The notes under the pieces are model-generated. The model did no database searches and had not been told where the DNA came from. It saw nothing but the letters and a program-made list of their open reading frames with translations. A program made the translations under genes and the position numbers. DNA of 64,000 nucleotides from Streptomyces cathayae (GTDB lineage: Bacteria > Actinomycetota > Actinomycetes > Streptomycetales > Streptomycetaceae), in the NCBI RefSeq assembly GCF_029760955.1, contig NZ_CP121682.1, positions 1,984,001 through 2,048,000 of the forward strand, read 5' to 3'. Of the stretch, positions 16,569-27,600 are shown one piece after another (position 1 is the stretch's first letter; each line of letters starts with the position of its first letter).

Positions 16569-18086
16569 ATGCCCGACTTCGTCGGCGCGGTGGACCAGGG
16601 CACCACCAGTTCACGCTTCATGATCTTCGACCACTCCGGGAACGAGGTGGCGAAGCACCAGCTCGAGCACCGCCAGATCCTGCCTCGGTCGGGGTGGGTC
16701 GAGCACGACCCGGTGGAGATCTGGGAGCGCACCAACACCGTGATCCAGAACGGCCTCCGCGCCGGGAATCTGTCGGCCACCGACCTCAAGGCCATCGGCA
16801 TCACCAACCAGCGCGAGACCACCGTGGTCTGGGACCCGCGCACCGGCCGCCCGTACTACAACGCCATCGTCTGGCAGGACACCCGCACCGACAGCATCGC
16901 CGCCGCACTCGAGCGTGACGGCCACGGCGAGGTCATCCGCCACAAGGCCGGCCTGCCGCCGGCCACCTACTTCTCCGGCGGCAAGATCAAGTGGCTGCTG
17001 GAGAACGTGGACGGACTGCGCGAGGCCGCCGCGGCGGGTCACGCCCTGTTCGGCAACACGGACGCCTGGGTGCTGTGGAACCTCACCGGCGGACCGAACG
17101 GCGGGGTGCACGCCACCGACGTGACCAACGCCAGCCGCACCATGCTGATGAACCTGGAGACCCTGGACTGGGACGACGAGCTGCTGGAGATCTTCGGCGT
17201 CCCGCGCGCGATGCTGCCGGTCATCAACCCCTCGTCCCATCCCGAGGCGTACGGCCAGGCCCGCACCTCACGGCCGCTGAGCGCCCCCGTGCCGATCACC
17301 GGCGTGCTCGGCGACCAGCAGGCGGCGACCGTCGGCCAGGTCTGCTTCTCCCCCGGCGAGGCCAAGAACACCTACGGCACCGGCAACTTCCTGGTGCTCA
17401 ACACCGGTACGGAGCTGGTGCGTTCGCAGCACGGGCTGCTGACGACGGTGGCGTACCAGTTCGCCGGCAGCCCGGCGGTCTACGCCCTGGAGGGGTCCAT
17501 CGCCGTCACCGGCGCGGCCGTGCAGTGGCTGCGCGACCAGCTGAAGATCATCACGAGCGCCCCGGAGAGCGAGCGGCTGGCGCTTTCGGTGGAGGACAAC
17601 GGCGGGATGTACTTCGTGCCGGCCTTCTCCGGTCTGTTCGCCCCGTACTGGCGCTCCGACGCCCGCGGCGCCATGGTCGGCCTGGCCCGGTACAACACCG
17701 GGGGACACATCGCGCGGGCCACGCTGGAAGCCATCTGCTACCAGAGCCGTGACGTGGTCGACGCCATGGAACAGGACTCGGGCGTGCACCTGGACGTGCT
17801 CAAGGTCGACGGCGGTGTGACCGCGAACGACCTGTGCATGCAGATCCAGGCCGACGTGCTGGGTGTGCCGGTCAGCCGTCCGGTGGTCGCCGAGACCACC
17901 GCACTGGGCGCCGCCTACGCCGCCGGGCTCGCCACCGGCTTCTGGCGCGACACCGACGAACTGCGCTCGCACTGGCAGGAGTCGAAGCGCTGGAGCCCGG
18001 TGTGGAGCGAGGAGCAGCGCCAGGACGGCTACCGGGACTGGAAGCGCGCCGTGGAACGCACCCTGGACTGGGTCAAGGTCACCTGA
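16569..18086 (+). CDS. glpK: Glycerol kinase
   Basis: 505 residues, full length. FGGY-family features are clear: [15 protein letters not shown] at the N-terminus (phosphate loop), [10 protein letters not shown], the WQDTRT stretch, GVLGDQQAA, and the C-terminal [19 protein letters not shown] signature. It makes glycerol 3-phosphate from glycerol and ATP in the cytosol. The ATG at 16569 is preferred (GAGAAGAGG eight bases upstream); the GTG at 16560 would place the site directly against the start. It forms a unit with glpF. Confidence 0.95.
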   Translation: MPDFVGAVDQGTTSSRFMIFDHSGNEVAKHQLEHRQILPRSGWVEHDPVEIWERTNTVIQNGLRAGNLSATDLKAIGITNQRETTVVWDPRTGRPYYNAIVWQDTRTDSIAAALERDGHGEVIRHKAGLPPATYFSGGKIKWLLENVDGLREAAAAGHALFGNTDAWVLWNLTGGPNGGVHATDVTNASRTMLMNLETLDWDDELLEIFGVPRAMLPVINPSSHPEAYGQARTSRPLSAPVPITGVLGDQQAATVGQVCFSPGEAKNTYGTGNFLVLNTGTELVRSQHGLLTTVAYQFAGSPAVYALEGSIAVTGAAVQWLRDQLKIITSAPESERLALSVEDNGGMYFVPAFSGLFAPYWRSDARGAMVGLARYNTGGHIARATLEAICYQSRDVVDAMEQDSGVHLDVLKVDGGVTANDLCMQIQADVLGVPVSRPVVAETTALGAAYAAGLATGFWRDTDELRSHWQESKRWSPVWSEEQRQDGYRDWKRAVERTLDWVKVT

Positions 18087-18125
18087 CCCGGCGGTCGGCA
18101 CGGCGGTCGACGGTCGGCACGGCGG

Positions 18126-18317
18126 TCAGCGGTCGGCGATGTCCTCGCGGAGGCCGTCGGAGAACTCCCACCATGACAGCGGGAGCCAGTCGCCGTTGAC
18201 GAAGGCGTCCACTGTCGCGCCGCGACCACGGACCGTCACGGTCGTTCCCGGCGGGTAGGTGGTGCCGGACAGTCCGGGCACGGGGACGAGCAGGATTCCC
18301 AGCCTCTGTGCTGCCAT
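18126..18317 (-). CDS. Small hypothetical protein (63 aa)
   Basis: 63 residues: a Gly/Val/Thr-rich beta-type sequence (LSGTTYPPGTTVTVRG, then VDAFVNGDWLPLSWWEF). It looks like a short SH3-like or OB-like barrel, but no family is recognised. The start ATG is preceded by AAGGGAG nine bases upstream and coding-like third-position GC is seen, so it is probably real. It lies between glpK (convergent) and the zinc dehydrogenase (divergent); a role cannot be given. Confidence 0.6.
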   Translation of the reverse strand: MAAQRLGILLVPVPGLSGTTYPPGTTVTVRGRGATVDAFVNGDWLPLSWWEFSDGLREDIADR

Positions 18318-18481
18318 GTTCCACCACTCCCTTCTCGGCGCGACGCCGATTATTCACATATCCGGAGATTACCGGTTTGCCTGATCGGGGAGTCCGGAGA
18401 ATCATGAGAGATGAGTCACGCGGACAGCGCGGGCGGGGGCGTGGCCGTCGCACACGTATGCCGTCGAGTGGAGGTCTCAGC

Positions 18482-19615
18482 ATGAAGGCCGTCGTGTACA
18501 AGGAGCCGTTCAGCGTCGCGGTCGAAGACGTCGAGAAGCCCAGCATCCAGCATCCGAACGATGTGATCGTACGGGTCACCTCCACCGCGATATGCGGCTC
18601 CGACCTGCATATGTACGAGGGCCGCACCGCCGCCGAGCCCGGCATCGTCTTCGGCCACGAGAACATGGGAGTCATCGAGGAGGCCGGCCAGGGCGTCACC
18701 TCGCTCAAGGAGGGCGACCGCGTGGTCATGCCCTTCAACGTCGCCTGCGGCTTCTGCACCAACTGCGTCGAGGGGTTCACCGGCTACTGTCTGACCGTCA
18801 ACCCGGGCTTCCCCGGCGGCGCGTACGGCTACGTCGCCATGGGGCCCTGGAAGGGCGGCCAGGCCGAGTACCTGCGCGTTCCCTACGCCGACTTCAACTG
18901 CCTGAAGCTGCCGGCGGGACAGGAGCACGAGACCGACTTCATCCTGCTCGCGGACATCTTCCCCACCGGCTACCACGGCTGTGAACTCGCCCAGGTCCGC
19001 CCCGGTGAGAGCGTCGCGGTCTACGGCGCGGGACCGGTCGGCCTGATGGCCGCCTACTCGGCCCTGCTGCGCGGCGCGAGGAAGGTGTTCTCCGTGGACC
19101 GGGTCCCCGAGCGGCTGCAGAAGGCCGAGGAGATCGGCGCGATTCCGATCAACTTCGCCGAGGGCGACCCAGTGGAGCAGATCAAGGACCAGACCGAGGG
19201 CATCGGCACGGACAAGGGCGTCGACGCGGTCGGCTACCAGGCGTCGGCGCACGGCGCGGACCACGAGGAACCGGCGACCGTCCTGAACTCGCTCGTCGGT
19301 ACGGTCCGGGCCACCGGAGCGCTCGGCGTGCCCGGCCTCTACGTCCCGTCCGACCCCGGAGGCCCGGACGAACAGGCCAAGCAGGGCATGCTCCTCGTCG
19401 CGATCGGCAAGCTCTTCGAGAAGGGCCTGCGGATGGGCACGGGGCAGTGCAACGTGAAGCGCTACAACCGACAGCTGCGCGACATGATCATCGAGGGCAG
19501 GGCGAAGCCCAGCTTCGTCGTCTCCCACGAACTTCCCCTGGACCAGGCGGCGTCGGCCTACGACAAGTTCGACAAGCGCATCGAGGGCTACACCAAGGTG
19601 GTGCTGCACCCGTAA
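18482..19615 (+). CDS. fdhA: Zinc-dependent alcohol dehydrogenase, glutathione-independent formaldehyde dehydrogenase type
   Basis: 377 residues. Catalytic-zinc ligands are in TAICGSDLHMYEG and FGHENMG; a structural-zinc-like Cys cluster is at ACGFCTNCVEGFTGYC; the Rossmann nucleotide site is VAVYGAGPVGLMAAYSA. The long insert (DKGVDAVGYQASAHGADHEEPATVLN) and the C-terminal layout match the glutathione-independent formaldehyde dehydrogenase branch of medium-chain dehydrogenases. Start ATG 18482 has GGAGG seven bases upstream. It is a single gene ending in a strong terminator. Substrate assignment is by family resemblance only. Confidence 0.85.
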   Translation: MKAVVYKEPFSVAVEDVEKPSIQHPNDVIVRVTSTAICGSDLHMYEGRTAAEPGIVFGHENMGVIEEAGQGVTSLKEGDRVVMPFNVACGFCTNCVEGFTGYCLTVNPGFPGGAYGYVAMGPWKGGQAEYLRVPYADFNCLKLPAGQEHETDFILLADIFPTGYHGCELAQVRPGESVAVYGAGPVGLMAAYSALLRGARKVFSVDRVPERLQKAEEIGAIPINFAEGDPVEQIKDQTEGIGTDKGVDAVGYQASAHGADHEEPATVLNSLVGTVRATGALGVPGLYVPSDPGGPDEQAKQGMLLVAIGKLFEKGLRMGTGQCNVKRYNRQLRDMIIEGRAKPSFVVSHELPLDQAASAYDKFDKRIEGYTKVVLHP

Positions 19616-19641
19616 CACCACGACGCTCCGGCCCGAAAAGC

Positions 19642-19683
19642 GAAGAGCGTGAGCACCGAACCACTCGAGTGCTCACGCTCTTC
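19642..19683 (+). terminator. Terminator after the zinc dehydrogenase
   Basis: Perfect 15-bp stem (GAAGAGCGTGAGCAC with its complement) and a 12-base loop, 26 bp past the stop codon. No T run follows, as is common in Streptomyces. Confidence 0.8.
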
Positions 19684-19833
19684 CCTGCCGCTACGTGGTG
19701 ATCAAGGCGGGGGTGCGCGCGGGCGTGTGCCCGGGGGTGTGCAACCGGCGGTGGTGGATGCTCCCTGTTCAAAGGGACTGTCATCGCGCAACTCTCGCTG
19801 GCGAACAGCGAATTCGCCCCCGGGAGGCGCACG

Positions 19834-21807
19834 GTGAAAAGGTTCTTCGGGAAGGTCCGACCGGCCGAGCCGGAGGTGTCCGACGCAGAGCGCGAACTGT
19901 TCGGCGGCCCGCTGCGCTACGACATGGGGTGGTCCCAACACGAGAACGCGCGGCTGGACCTGACCCTGGCGTCCGCACTCCGATCGATGCCGGCTCTGGT
20001 CGGCGCGACCCTGCGCATGGCGTGGAAGGCGGACCGCCGGGCGCTCATCGCCGTCGGGATCAGCGAGGTCGGGCAAGGCGTCGCCGCTGCCGTCGGACTG
20101 CTCGCCGTCAACGCCGTCATGCACGCCCTCCTCGGCTCCGGCAGCGCCGTGGAACGGCTGCACGCCCTGTTGCCCGGTCTGCTCGCCATCGCCACGATCG
20201 CCGTCGTCAACTCGGTTCTCGCCGGATGGTCCACGTCCCGGGCGGGCCGTCTGGAACCGCTCGTCGAGCGGATCGCCACCACCCAGTACCTGGCTGCCGC
20301 CGTCTCCGTCGAGCTGGAGGCCATCGACGACCCGGACTTCCGCCGCCTGATCGACATCGCCCAGTACGGCCCGGCTTCCGCCCGCCGCATGATCGGCGCC
20401 TGTGTCGCCGCGCTGAACAGCACCATCTCCCTGGTGGCCACAGCCGGCGTGCTCACCGTCCTGCACCCGGCGCTGCTGCCCATGCTGATCCTCATCGCCG
20501 CGCCGCGCGGCTGGGGCGCCATGCGGGTGGCCCAGGAGCGCTACGTGTCGGTGATGAGCTGGATCGAACACCTGCGGGCCAGCCGCCTCATCGGCAATCT
20601 CCTGACCGAGCGCACCGCCGCCCAGGAAGTACGCATCCACGGCGTCGGTCCTTTCCTGCTCGGCCGGTACAAGCACATGGCCCGAAGCGCCGAGGCCGAG
20701 CAGGAGCGGCTGGCCTCCAGCAAGGCGGTCACCGAGTGGGTGGCCGCCGCGCTGTCCGGAGTGGCGATGGCGGCCACCTACGGAACCATGATCTGGCTGG
20801 TCATGAGCGGGCACATGAACCTGGCGGTGGCCGGCACCGCGGTGATCGCCGTCCGCTCCGGCTCGGCGAGCCTGGGGGCTCTGGTGATGAACATCAACAC
20901 CCTGCACGAGGAGTCCCTCTATGTCCGCGATCACGGACGCTTCCTGACCGAGGCCGCCCGACACGCCATCCCCAAGGCCGGCGATCCGGTCCCGAAACAG
21001 GTCCGGCAGGTCGCCCTCGACCGGGTCACCTACCGCTACCCCGATCGTGAGGCACCGGCGTTGGACCAGGTGACGCTCACCCTGCCCATGGGCTCGGTCA
21101 CGGCCGTGGTGGGCGAGAACGGTTCCGGCAAGAGCACCCTCATGAAGATCCTCTCGGGCCTGCTGCTCCCCCAGGAAGGGATCGTGCGGTGGGGCGACTC
21201 GGACATCACCGGCCTGGAACGCTCCCAGGTCTTCGACCGCGTCGCACTGCTCACCCAGGATTTCGAACGCTGGCCCGTGACGGCCGCGATGAACATCCGC
21301 ATCGGACGCCCCGGCCACGACGCCACGCCGGAGGACCTGCAGGCATCCGTCGACTACGCGGGGGCCGGCCCGGTCGTCGCCAAACTCCCCGACGGGTTGC
21401 AGAGCCTGCTGGCCCGTGTGTTCCGCGGAGCCATCGAACTGTCCGGCGGCGAATGGCAGAAGATCGGCCTGGCCCGCACCCACTGGCGTAGCTCGACCTC
21501 GTCGGCGGACAGCGTCCTCATCGTGGACGAACCCACCTCCGCCCTCGATCCGGAAGCCGAGATCGAGGCGTTCAGCCGCATCCGCCGGCTCGCCGCACCG
21601 CACCGCGCCGTCGTCCTCGTCACCCATCGCATGTCCGGCGTCCGCCACGCCGACCGCATCTACGTCCTGCACCGGGGACGCCTGGCCGAGCACGGCAGCC
21701 ACGACGAACTCATGGCCGCCCGGGGGCGCTACGCCGCGATGTTCGACGCCCAGGCCGCCCAGTACGTCCCCGCAGGCACCGTCCCTCGCCCCACCGCACC
21801 CGCCTGA
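19834..21807 (+). CDS. ABC transporter, fused membrane and ATPase domains (half-exporter)
   Basis: 657 residues. The membrane domain (about 60-370) has roughly six helices. The ATPase (about 390-640) has Walker A VGENGSGKST, signature IELSGGEWQKIGLAR and Walker B SVLIVDEPTSALDPE. Such single half-exporters dimerise and export small molecules, peptides or lipids; in Streptomyces similar proteins occur in resistance and natural-product clusters. Start GTG 19834 has GGGAGG a few bases upstream. No biosynthetic genes or precursor peptide were found beside it, so the substrate is unknown. Confidence 0.87.
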   Translation: MKRFFGKVRPAEPEVSDAERELFGGPLRYDMGWSQHENARLDLTLASALRSMPALVGATLRMAWKADRRALIAVGISEVGQGVAAAVGLLAVNAVMHALLGSGSAVERLHALLPGLLAIATIAVVNSVLAGWSTSRAGRLEPLVERIATTQYLAAAVSVELEAIDDPDFRRLIDIAQYGPASARRMIGACVAALNSTISLVATAGVLTVLHPALLPMLILIAAPRGWGAMRVAQERYVSVMSWIEHLRASRLIGNLLTERTAAQEVRIHGVGPFLLGRYKHMARSAEAEQERLASSKAVTEWVAAALSGVAMAATYGTMIWLVMSGHMNLAVAGTAVIAVRSGSASLGALVMNINTLHEESLYVRDHGRFLTEAARHAIPKAGDPVPKQVRQVALDRVTYRYPDREAPALDQVTLTLPMGSVTAVVGENGSGKSTLMKILSGLLLPQEGIVRWGDSDITGLERSQVFDRVALLTQDFERWPVTAAMNIRIGRPGHDATPEDLQASVDYAGAGPVVAKLPDGLQSLLARVFRGAIELSGGEWQKIGLARTHWRSSTSSADSVLIVDEPTSALDPEAEIEAFSRIRRLAAPHRAVVLVTHRMSGVRHADRIYVLHRGRLAEHGSHDELMAARGRYAAMFDAQAAQYVPAGTVPRPTAPA

Positions 21808-21928
21808 CACCCCCGCCCGAAAGACCCGCTCACGCCGCGCAGCCCCTCCTCCCCCTCCTCCCGCCCCTCCCGGCGGCTCCGCGGCCAAGGCCCGCACCCG
21901 TCCCCGGAACCGTTCGCCGCCGGAGCCT

Positions 21929-22873
21929 CTACTCCCGTCCCGGAGTGGTGCCGGGACGGGTGGTGGACAGGAACGTCTCCCAGTCGGCGCGGCCGCCCGC
22001 GCCCAGTACGCCGACATCGGCCCCGAGCTCGCCGGTGGACGGCTCCCGCAGTTCGCGGCGGGCGACGCGGGCGACCACGGACGGGAAGAGCGGTCGCAGG
22101 GGCTGGCACCAGCGCAGCCACGGCGGGGCGTAGACGTGCCGGGCGCGGTGTGCGATGCCGGTGGCGAGCCAGTCGGCCACCTGGTCGGGGCTGTGCACTC
22201 GGCGTGCGAACCACGGCTGGTGCCGGCGCAGGGCCCGCAGGACCGGGTGGTCGTCGATGCCGGCGACCATGTCGGTGCCGGTCCAGTGGAGGTAGGCGAT
22301 GCCGACGGTGACCCCGTCGGGCTCCACCTCACCCCGCAGGGCCTGGGCGAAGGACTCCGCGCCCGCCTTGGACGCGCAGTACGCGCTCATCATCGGCGCG
22401 GACCCGAAGGCGGCGGTCGAGGCGATCTGCAGGAAGTAGCCGTGGGTGCGGGTGAGCTGCGGCAGGAAGGCCCTGGCCGTGTTCGCCGACCCGACGAGGT
22501 TGACGTCGACGACGCGCCGCCACAGGTCGGCCGCCGTACGGCTGAAGGGGCCGCCTGCGGCGATCCCCGCGTTGGCCACGACGACGGAGGCCGGCCCGAG
22601 CCGCTCCTCGATCTGCCGTGCGGCCTCGTCGAGCGCGGCCTGGTCGGTCACGTCCGTCTCGACGCAGATGCTCGAAGAGGTCAGGGCGGCCGCCGCCCGG
22701 GCGAGGGTCTTCTCCTCACGGCCCAGCAGGGCGATGCGCATGCCGTCCGCGGACAGGCGCCGGGCGAGAGCCTCGCCGACACCGCGGGCCGCCCCGGTCA
22801 CCACGGCGACGCGCCCGCGCAAGGGGCTGTCGTGAGCCGCGGCATGTACACGTGTACCGGTGAAGGTGCGCAT
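21929..22873 (-). CDS. Short-chain dehydrogenase/reductase
   Basis: 314 residues. Classical SDR: TGAARGVG nucleotide site (about 26-33), VVANAGIA, catalytic Ser in LQIASTAAFGS and YCASK (Tyr-x3-Lys). A C-terminal extension of about 70 residues (LRWCQPLRPLFPSVVARVARRELR) is membrane-surface-like and typical of CalB-like SDRs in actinomycetes. Substrate unknown. It is a single gene converging on the ABC exporter. Confidence 0.86.
   Translation of the reverse strand: MRTFTGTRVHAAAHDSPLRGRVAVVTGAARGVGEALARRLSADGMRIALLGREEKTLARAAAALTSSSICVETDVTDQAALDEAARQIEERLGPASVVVANAGIAAGGPFSRTAADLWRRVVDVNLVGSANTARAFLPQLTRTHGYFLQIASTAAFGSAPMMSAYCASKAGAESFAQALRGEVEPDGVTVGIAYLHWTGTDMVAGIDDHPVLRALRRHQPWFARRVHSPDQVADWLATGIAHRARHVYAPPWLRWCQPLRPLFPSVVARVARRELREPSTGELGADVGVLGAGGRADWETFLSTTRPGTTPGRE
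21934..21960 (-). terminator. Hairpin over the 3' end of the SDR gene
   Basis: Perfect 10-bp stem CCCGTCCCGG with its complement and a 7-base loop, overlapping the last codons. It is a possible terminator for the SDR and for the convergent ABC exporter transcript; no T run. Confidence 0.4.
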
Positions 22874-23255
22874 GCGTTCCTCTCCTCTCCCCCGCCCGTC
22901 ACGGGCGTCACGACACCCTGCTCCCGTCGGTCTCGCCGACGGGAATCGAGCGTCGTACGGGCGTCAGGAGTCCTGACGGCCGGGCAGCACGCAGCCGCTC
23001 CCACCCGTCACTCCAGCACACATCTCCAGGTGAGGCGAGCCCGATCGGCTCGACCCGCTGGATGTCGTGAAACAGGTCGAAACCACCAGCGCTACCACCG
23101 AACCGCAGGTCAGCCGCTCTTTCCCGCAGGCTCCAGGATCGCCACGCACTCCACGTGGTGCGGCATCGGAAAGACGTCCGATGACGAGGGAGCTCCGGTC
23201 GCCATCGGCTCGGTACGCGTCGGATTCCGTGCTCACCACACATGGGGGACGCACC
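22874..23255. other. Intergenic region between SDR and Wadjet jetD, containing an orphan methyltransferase tail
   Basis: About 380 bp with no complete gene. Its right half carries the in-frame orphan tail at 23110-23178 (listed separately). The left half holds the SDR promoter area; nothing else is recognised. Confidence 0.6.
23110..23178 (-). repeat. Orphan copy C of the RNA-methyltransferase gene 3' end (candidate attachment-site scar)
   Basis: In the minus-strand frame this reads DVFPMPHHVECVAILEP, then AGKSG and a stop, matching the end of the gene at 62982 (DLFPMTHHVECVAILEP, then AEKGR and stop). Homology begins at the same GAC codon and continues past the stop (GAACCGCAGGTCA is identical, 23100-23112 and 62972-62984). 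Of the 37 bp at 23132-23168, only two differ from 63004-63040. No start or upstream part of a gene is present. The frame is preserved, so it looks like a displaced gene end rather than random similarity. Confidence 0.75.
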
Positions 23256-24638
23256 TCAACGGGACCCTGGCCCGAGGTCCGCGAGCAGGTCGTCCAGCAC
23301 CGCTTCCTCCTCGATCCGGACACCGTGCTCGACGAGAGCGGCGGCCAGGGCAGGGTCCCAGGGAGTCGCGACGGGCGGGCCCGTCAGCTCCGGGGCTTCG
23401 GCCACCGCGGCCACCGCGGCCACTGCCGCCCGGTAGTGGACGGCCTCGTAGCGCCACGGCCGCCAAGGAACGCTGTGCGCCAGTGTCGCGGCGATGCGTA
23501 CGCCGCCCCAGTCGAAATCGCCGTGGTAGAGAAGGTCGGCTCCCCGTGCGGAGAGGTCGCGCAACAAGGTGAGAGCGGCGGCCGACGGTTGCCCCTGGAG
23601 GCACACCATGGGCGGGCATGCCGGCCCCAGGGTGTCGGCGGCGGCGGACAGCACGGCCGGGTTCTCGCAGAGATAGACGGTTCCCGTCACCGGCACGGCG
23701 GCAACCGGTGCGCGACGGGTGAGGGAGCGGAGCGTCAGCACCGCCGGCTCCCCCGCGTCGGCCATCCAGTCGAGGGGTGGGGTACCGCGCAGGTTGAGGG
23801 TGAGGACGGTCGAGGACAGGTCGTCCTTGAGCAGCCCCGCCGAGGCCCATGCCTCCCGCAGCCACTGCGCACCGGAGCCGTCGGGGAAGCCGGTGAGGGA
23901 ACGGATGCCGGACAGGACGAGAGTGGCGAGCGGCGTCCCCTCGTCCAGGGCATGGGCGCCCGAAAGGTTCCGTGCCGCGAAGGTCGCCCGCGAGATCGGG
24001 GGTGACGCGGGCAGCGCACGCAACGCGCGCACGGCAGCCTGCACCAGGGGGCCCGCGGCCTCCGGTGTGCGGGCGAGGCGCCGTACGAGGCCGTCCCCGC
24101 GGACCCGCTCGGCCCAGGGCGCCAGTCCGGCACCGAGGGCGCCGAGCGGGGCGTACGCCTCCGCCCAGGCCCGTTCCTCCTCGGCCCGTACTTCCGCACG
24201 GAATGCGACGGGGCCGGTGAGGGCCACCACGGCGGCCGCCAGTCCGTCGGGGCTGACACCGGAGCGGCGCAGGACCGCGTCCACGGTGTCGAGGCGGATG
24301 CTCAGGGAACCGCCTGCTCGCGGCGCCCGCCCCAACAGGCGCTCTACGGCGAGGCGTTGGGACGCGTCGGGGGCGGACAGGGTGACGGAGCCGGTGAGCG
24401 GCCTCCCGCGTGTCATCCGCTGCCGGACGCGGTCCACGAGCCAGGCGAGGCCGGGGTCCCCGAGCAGACGGCCGAGACGCCCGGTGTCGATGCCGGCCCG
24501 GTCCCCGGCTTCCGGCGGCACGGCCGGCACCGTGTCCGCGACGGCGCCGTCCACCGGTGCCTCCCGCCCGGCCGCCGCGTGGGCCGGGAGAACACGACCG
24601 TCGCGGGCGGACGGATCCGTCGCAGGGTTCACGTCCAC
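23256..24638 (-). CDS. jetD: Wadjet type II JetD, topoisomerase VI A-like nuclease (TIGR02679 / DUF2399)
   Basis: 460 residues. The C-terminal half carries a Toprim-like site: YLCENPAVL supplies the Glu, and LYHGDFDWGGVRIA supplies the Asp-x-Asp pair, the DUF2399 hallmark; the N-terminal half matches the DUF3323-type region. Family knowledge: JetD cuts plasmid DNA after the JetABC motor has extruded it. It is the last gene of the operon and overlaps jetC by 10 bp with GTG 24638 (AGGAG five bases upstream); GTG 24632, overlapping as GTGA, is an alternative. All expected catalytic residues are present. Confidence 0.88.
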   Translation of the reverse strand: MDVNPATDPSARDGRVLPAHAAAGREAPVDGAVADTVPAVPPEAGDRAGIDTGRLGRLLGDPGLAWLVDRVRQRMTRGRPLTGSVTLSAPDASQRLAVERLLGRAPRAGGSLSIRLDTVDAVLRRSGVSPDGLAAAVVALTGPVAFRAEVRAEEERAWAEAYAPLGALGAGLAPWAERVRGDGLVRRLARTPEAAGPLVQAAVRALRALPASPPISRATFAARNLSGAHALDEGTPLATLVLSGIRSLTGFPDGSGAQWLREAWASAGLLKDDLSSTVLTLNLRGTPPLDWMADAGEPAVLTLRSLTRRAPVAAVPVTGTVYLCENPAVLSAAADTLGPACPPMVCLQGQPSAAALTLLRDLSARGADLLYHGDFDWGGVRIAATLAHSVPWRPWRYEAVHYRAAVAAVAAVAEAPELTGPPVATPWDPALAAALVEHGVRIEEEAVLDDLLADLGPGSR

Positions 24639-27600
24639 CGGGACTCCTGGCTTCCGGCACCTCCGGCACCTCCGATGACGGTTCGCCCCGGCTCACCGGG
24701 GGAACCCACCGGTCCCTCGGCCGCCTCGCCGAGCCCGTCGGCGAGGGGAGCCGGCCTCGACGCGTCCGCCTGTGCGCCGGGCTCCGGGCCGCGCCGCCGT
24801 TCGGTGCCGTCCCACTCCCACCGCGTCACCAGCACGGCGTCGACGTCGTCGACGCGGGAGAGCTGGGCGATGGCGATGCCCGGTACCTGGGGGTAGCAGG
24901 CCCATTCGCGTTCGCTGGTCATGACGACGTCGAGGTCGAAGGCGCGCAGCAGGCCGAGGCACTTGGCGCGCGAGTCGTCGTCGACGCCGGCGAACGCCTC
25001 GTCCAGGGTGACCAGACGCGGGGCGTACGCGCCGCCCGCGCTCGCGTAGTGGGAGGACGCGGCGGCGAACAGGGGCACGGACGCGGCCAGGACCCGCTCC
25101 CCGCCCGAGGCGGGCCCGGTGGCCGGCACCCACTTGCCGTGCTGGTGGCGTTCGACGCCGAACTCGTGCCAGGCCCGGTAGTCGAGGGCGGCGGTGAGGT
25201 CCTCCAGCCAGCTGCCGGCGCTGTCGTCGGCCTGCCGGCGGGCGATCTGCTCCTGAAGGAACGCGCCGACCGCGGCCCGGTCCTCGATCGACCAGGCGTC
25301 GGCGGACTGGCGCAGCCGTTCCCGGGCCTGGGCCAGCCCCTGCGGGGCCCGGCGGGACGCCCGCCACACCAGCCGCAGCTTCATCCCCGTGGAGGTCGGG
25401 CGTTCCTCCAACTCCCTGTTCATGGCGGCCACCTGCCGTTCGGCCGCCCCGATCAGCTCCTGGAGCGTCCCGGCGACCTCGGTGATCAGATGGGTCTGGA
25501 GGATCTCGCGCTCGTGTGCGGACAGGATGCGGGTCAGTTCCGCGACCTCGACGGCGAGTGCCTCGGTGAGGTCGGGCACGGCCCGTTCCCGGCCCTGGTA
25601 GACGATGTCGACCCGCATGCCGTCCTCGCTCGGGCGGGCGGTGGCGGTGTGGCCGTGCCGTGACAGCGCGTCCTGCAGTCTGCCGAACTCCTCGCTCAGC
25701 CGTTTCTGCACGCGCTCCCAGGCCGCGTCGGTGTCGTCGACCGAGGAGAGCCGGGACTCCACGGCCCGTGCGAGGGCGATGGCGGGGGTCGCCGCCCACG
25801 TGCTGCCGTCGTCCGGTACGGCGAGGTCGGGCAGGGCGACGGCGAGCAGCCCCGTCGCGGCGAACCGCTGGAGCGCCGCGACGGCTTCCTCCCGTGCGGC
25901 GGTCGCCTCGGTGACGTCCTCGGCGAGCCGCTCGATGCGCCCCTCGGCGCGGCTGGCGCGCCGGTCGGCGTCACCGTGCTCCGCCCGGGTCTGCTCCTGT
26001 TCGTGCGCGCAGATCCGGACGGCCTCGGCCGTCTCCTCCAGTTGCCGCTGGAGTTCGGCGACGGCCGCTCCGACGGTGGAGCGGAGCGTCGTGAGGTGCT
26101 CGTCCGCCGCGGCGGCCGTCCGGGCCGACTCCGCCGTACGCTTCGCGAGTTCGGAGACGAGGAGTTCGGCCCGGTGGGTCTCCTCCTGCTCGCCGGTCAC
26201 AGCGCGCTCGGCTTCCGCCCGTTCGCGCAGTGCGGGCCACAGGGCCGCCAGGAGGGCGGTGTGGTCGGCGAGCGCCTGGCGCACGGCACCCAGTGCCGTG
26301 GGGTCGGTGGGGAGGTTCAGGGCGGCTGCGGTGTCGGCGAGTTCGGCCGCCGCGCGTTCGGCCCGTCGCGCCGCCGGGGCCAGTTCCGCGGCCCGTTCGT
26401 CCCGCCGGGCGCGGGCACGGCGGACCGCCTCGGCCGCGGCGGTGACGCGTGCGTGGGCGTGCCGCAGGTCGTCGTCGCCCGGCAGTGCGGCGAGTTCGGC
26501 GTCCAGTACGGCGCGGCGCCCGGCCACGGCGCGGGCTTCCTCGGTCAGTCGTTCGCGCTCTGCCGTCAAGTCGTCGATCTCGGCGCGCAGTTCTACGATC
26601 CGGACGCGACGCGCCTGCTCCCGGGCGCCCTCCCCCACGTACTGGGCATGGTCCTTGGCCCAGCTTCCGGTGAGCGCTCCGACGCGGAAGCGCCCGTCCG
26701 CGCAGACCCAGGTGTCGTGGCCGCCGGCATCCCAGGATGCCTCCCCGGGCCCGTCGCCGCCCGCGGCCAGCCCGATCGATGCGAGCAGGCGCGCGACCGT
26801 CTCCTCCCCGACGGCGGCGGCTCCCGCGTCCGCGGGGTCGACCTCCGGGTACAGCGCGCGGTCGAGACCGGACCCGCCGAGCAGTCCGACCGGGTCGAGC
26901 AGCACGTCGTGGCCGTCCGCCGCAACCGTGGAGCCGTCCGGCCGCACCCAGGCATCGAGGAGTCCCGAGGCTTCCAACGCGGCTTCCAGTCCCGCGCGTT
27001 CGGTCTCGGTGACGTGCGGACGGAAGTCGACCAGCCGCCACAGCGGAGCGCCGGGACCCCGGTCTCGTACGCCGGGGGTGCGGGTGTGAGGAGCCGACGG
27101 GCCTCGCTCCCCGCCCCTTTCGAGGGCGGTCAGTTCCTCGGTCGCCAGCCGCTGCCGCTCCGCCGCCGTCTCCTCGCGGTGGGCCAGCAGGGCCGCCCGG
27201 TCGGCCAGGCGGGAGGCGGCGGTGCGATGCGCCTCGATCGCCGCCGTACGGGCCGGCAGCGGGCCGTCCAGGGAGCTCACCCAGTCCTGTACCGCGTCCA
27301 GGACCCCCGGCAGCCCGGGCACCCGCAGCTCCCCGCACCCGGAGAGGTGCTCCCGCACTGCCGTGACCAGCGTCCGCCCCTCCCGGGCTACACCCTCCTC
27401 CGCCTCGGCCAGCCGCTCCTCGGCGTGCACGGCCTCCTCGTCGGCCTCGTCGGCACGCAGCCGGGCGGCCCGGTGCTGTTCCTCGGCCCGCTCAGCCCGC
27501 ACGGCGAGTTCCGCCACGTGCTCGACGGCGCGCCGCCTGCTCGCCGTCGCCCCGTCCGCCTCCCGGCGCAGGACCGCCTCGGGGGCTCCCTCCGTCCTGG

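Noticed and set aside
19695..19834. Short frame before the ABC exporter (starts MVIKAGVRAGVCPGVC) considered as a peptide precursor
   Set aside because: It has no ribosome site, reads on into the exporter gene in another frame, and no modification enzymes are present.
22918..22955. Weak similarity to 42718-42760 noticed by eye
   Set aside because: Short and only about three quarters alike with indels; not enough to call a repeat.
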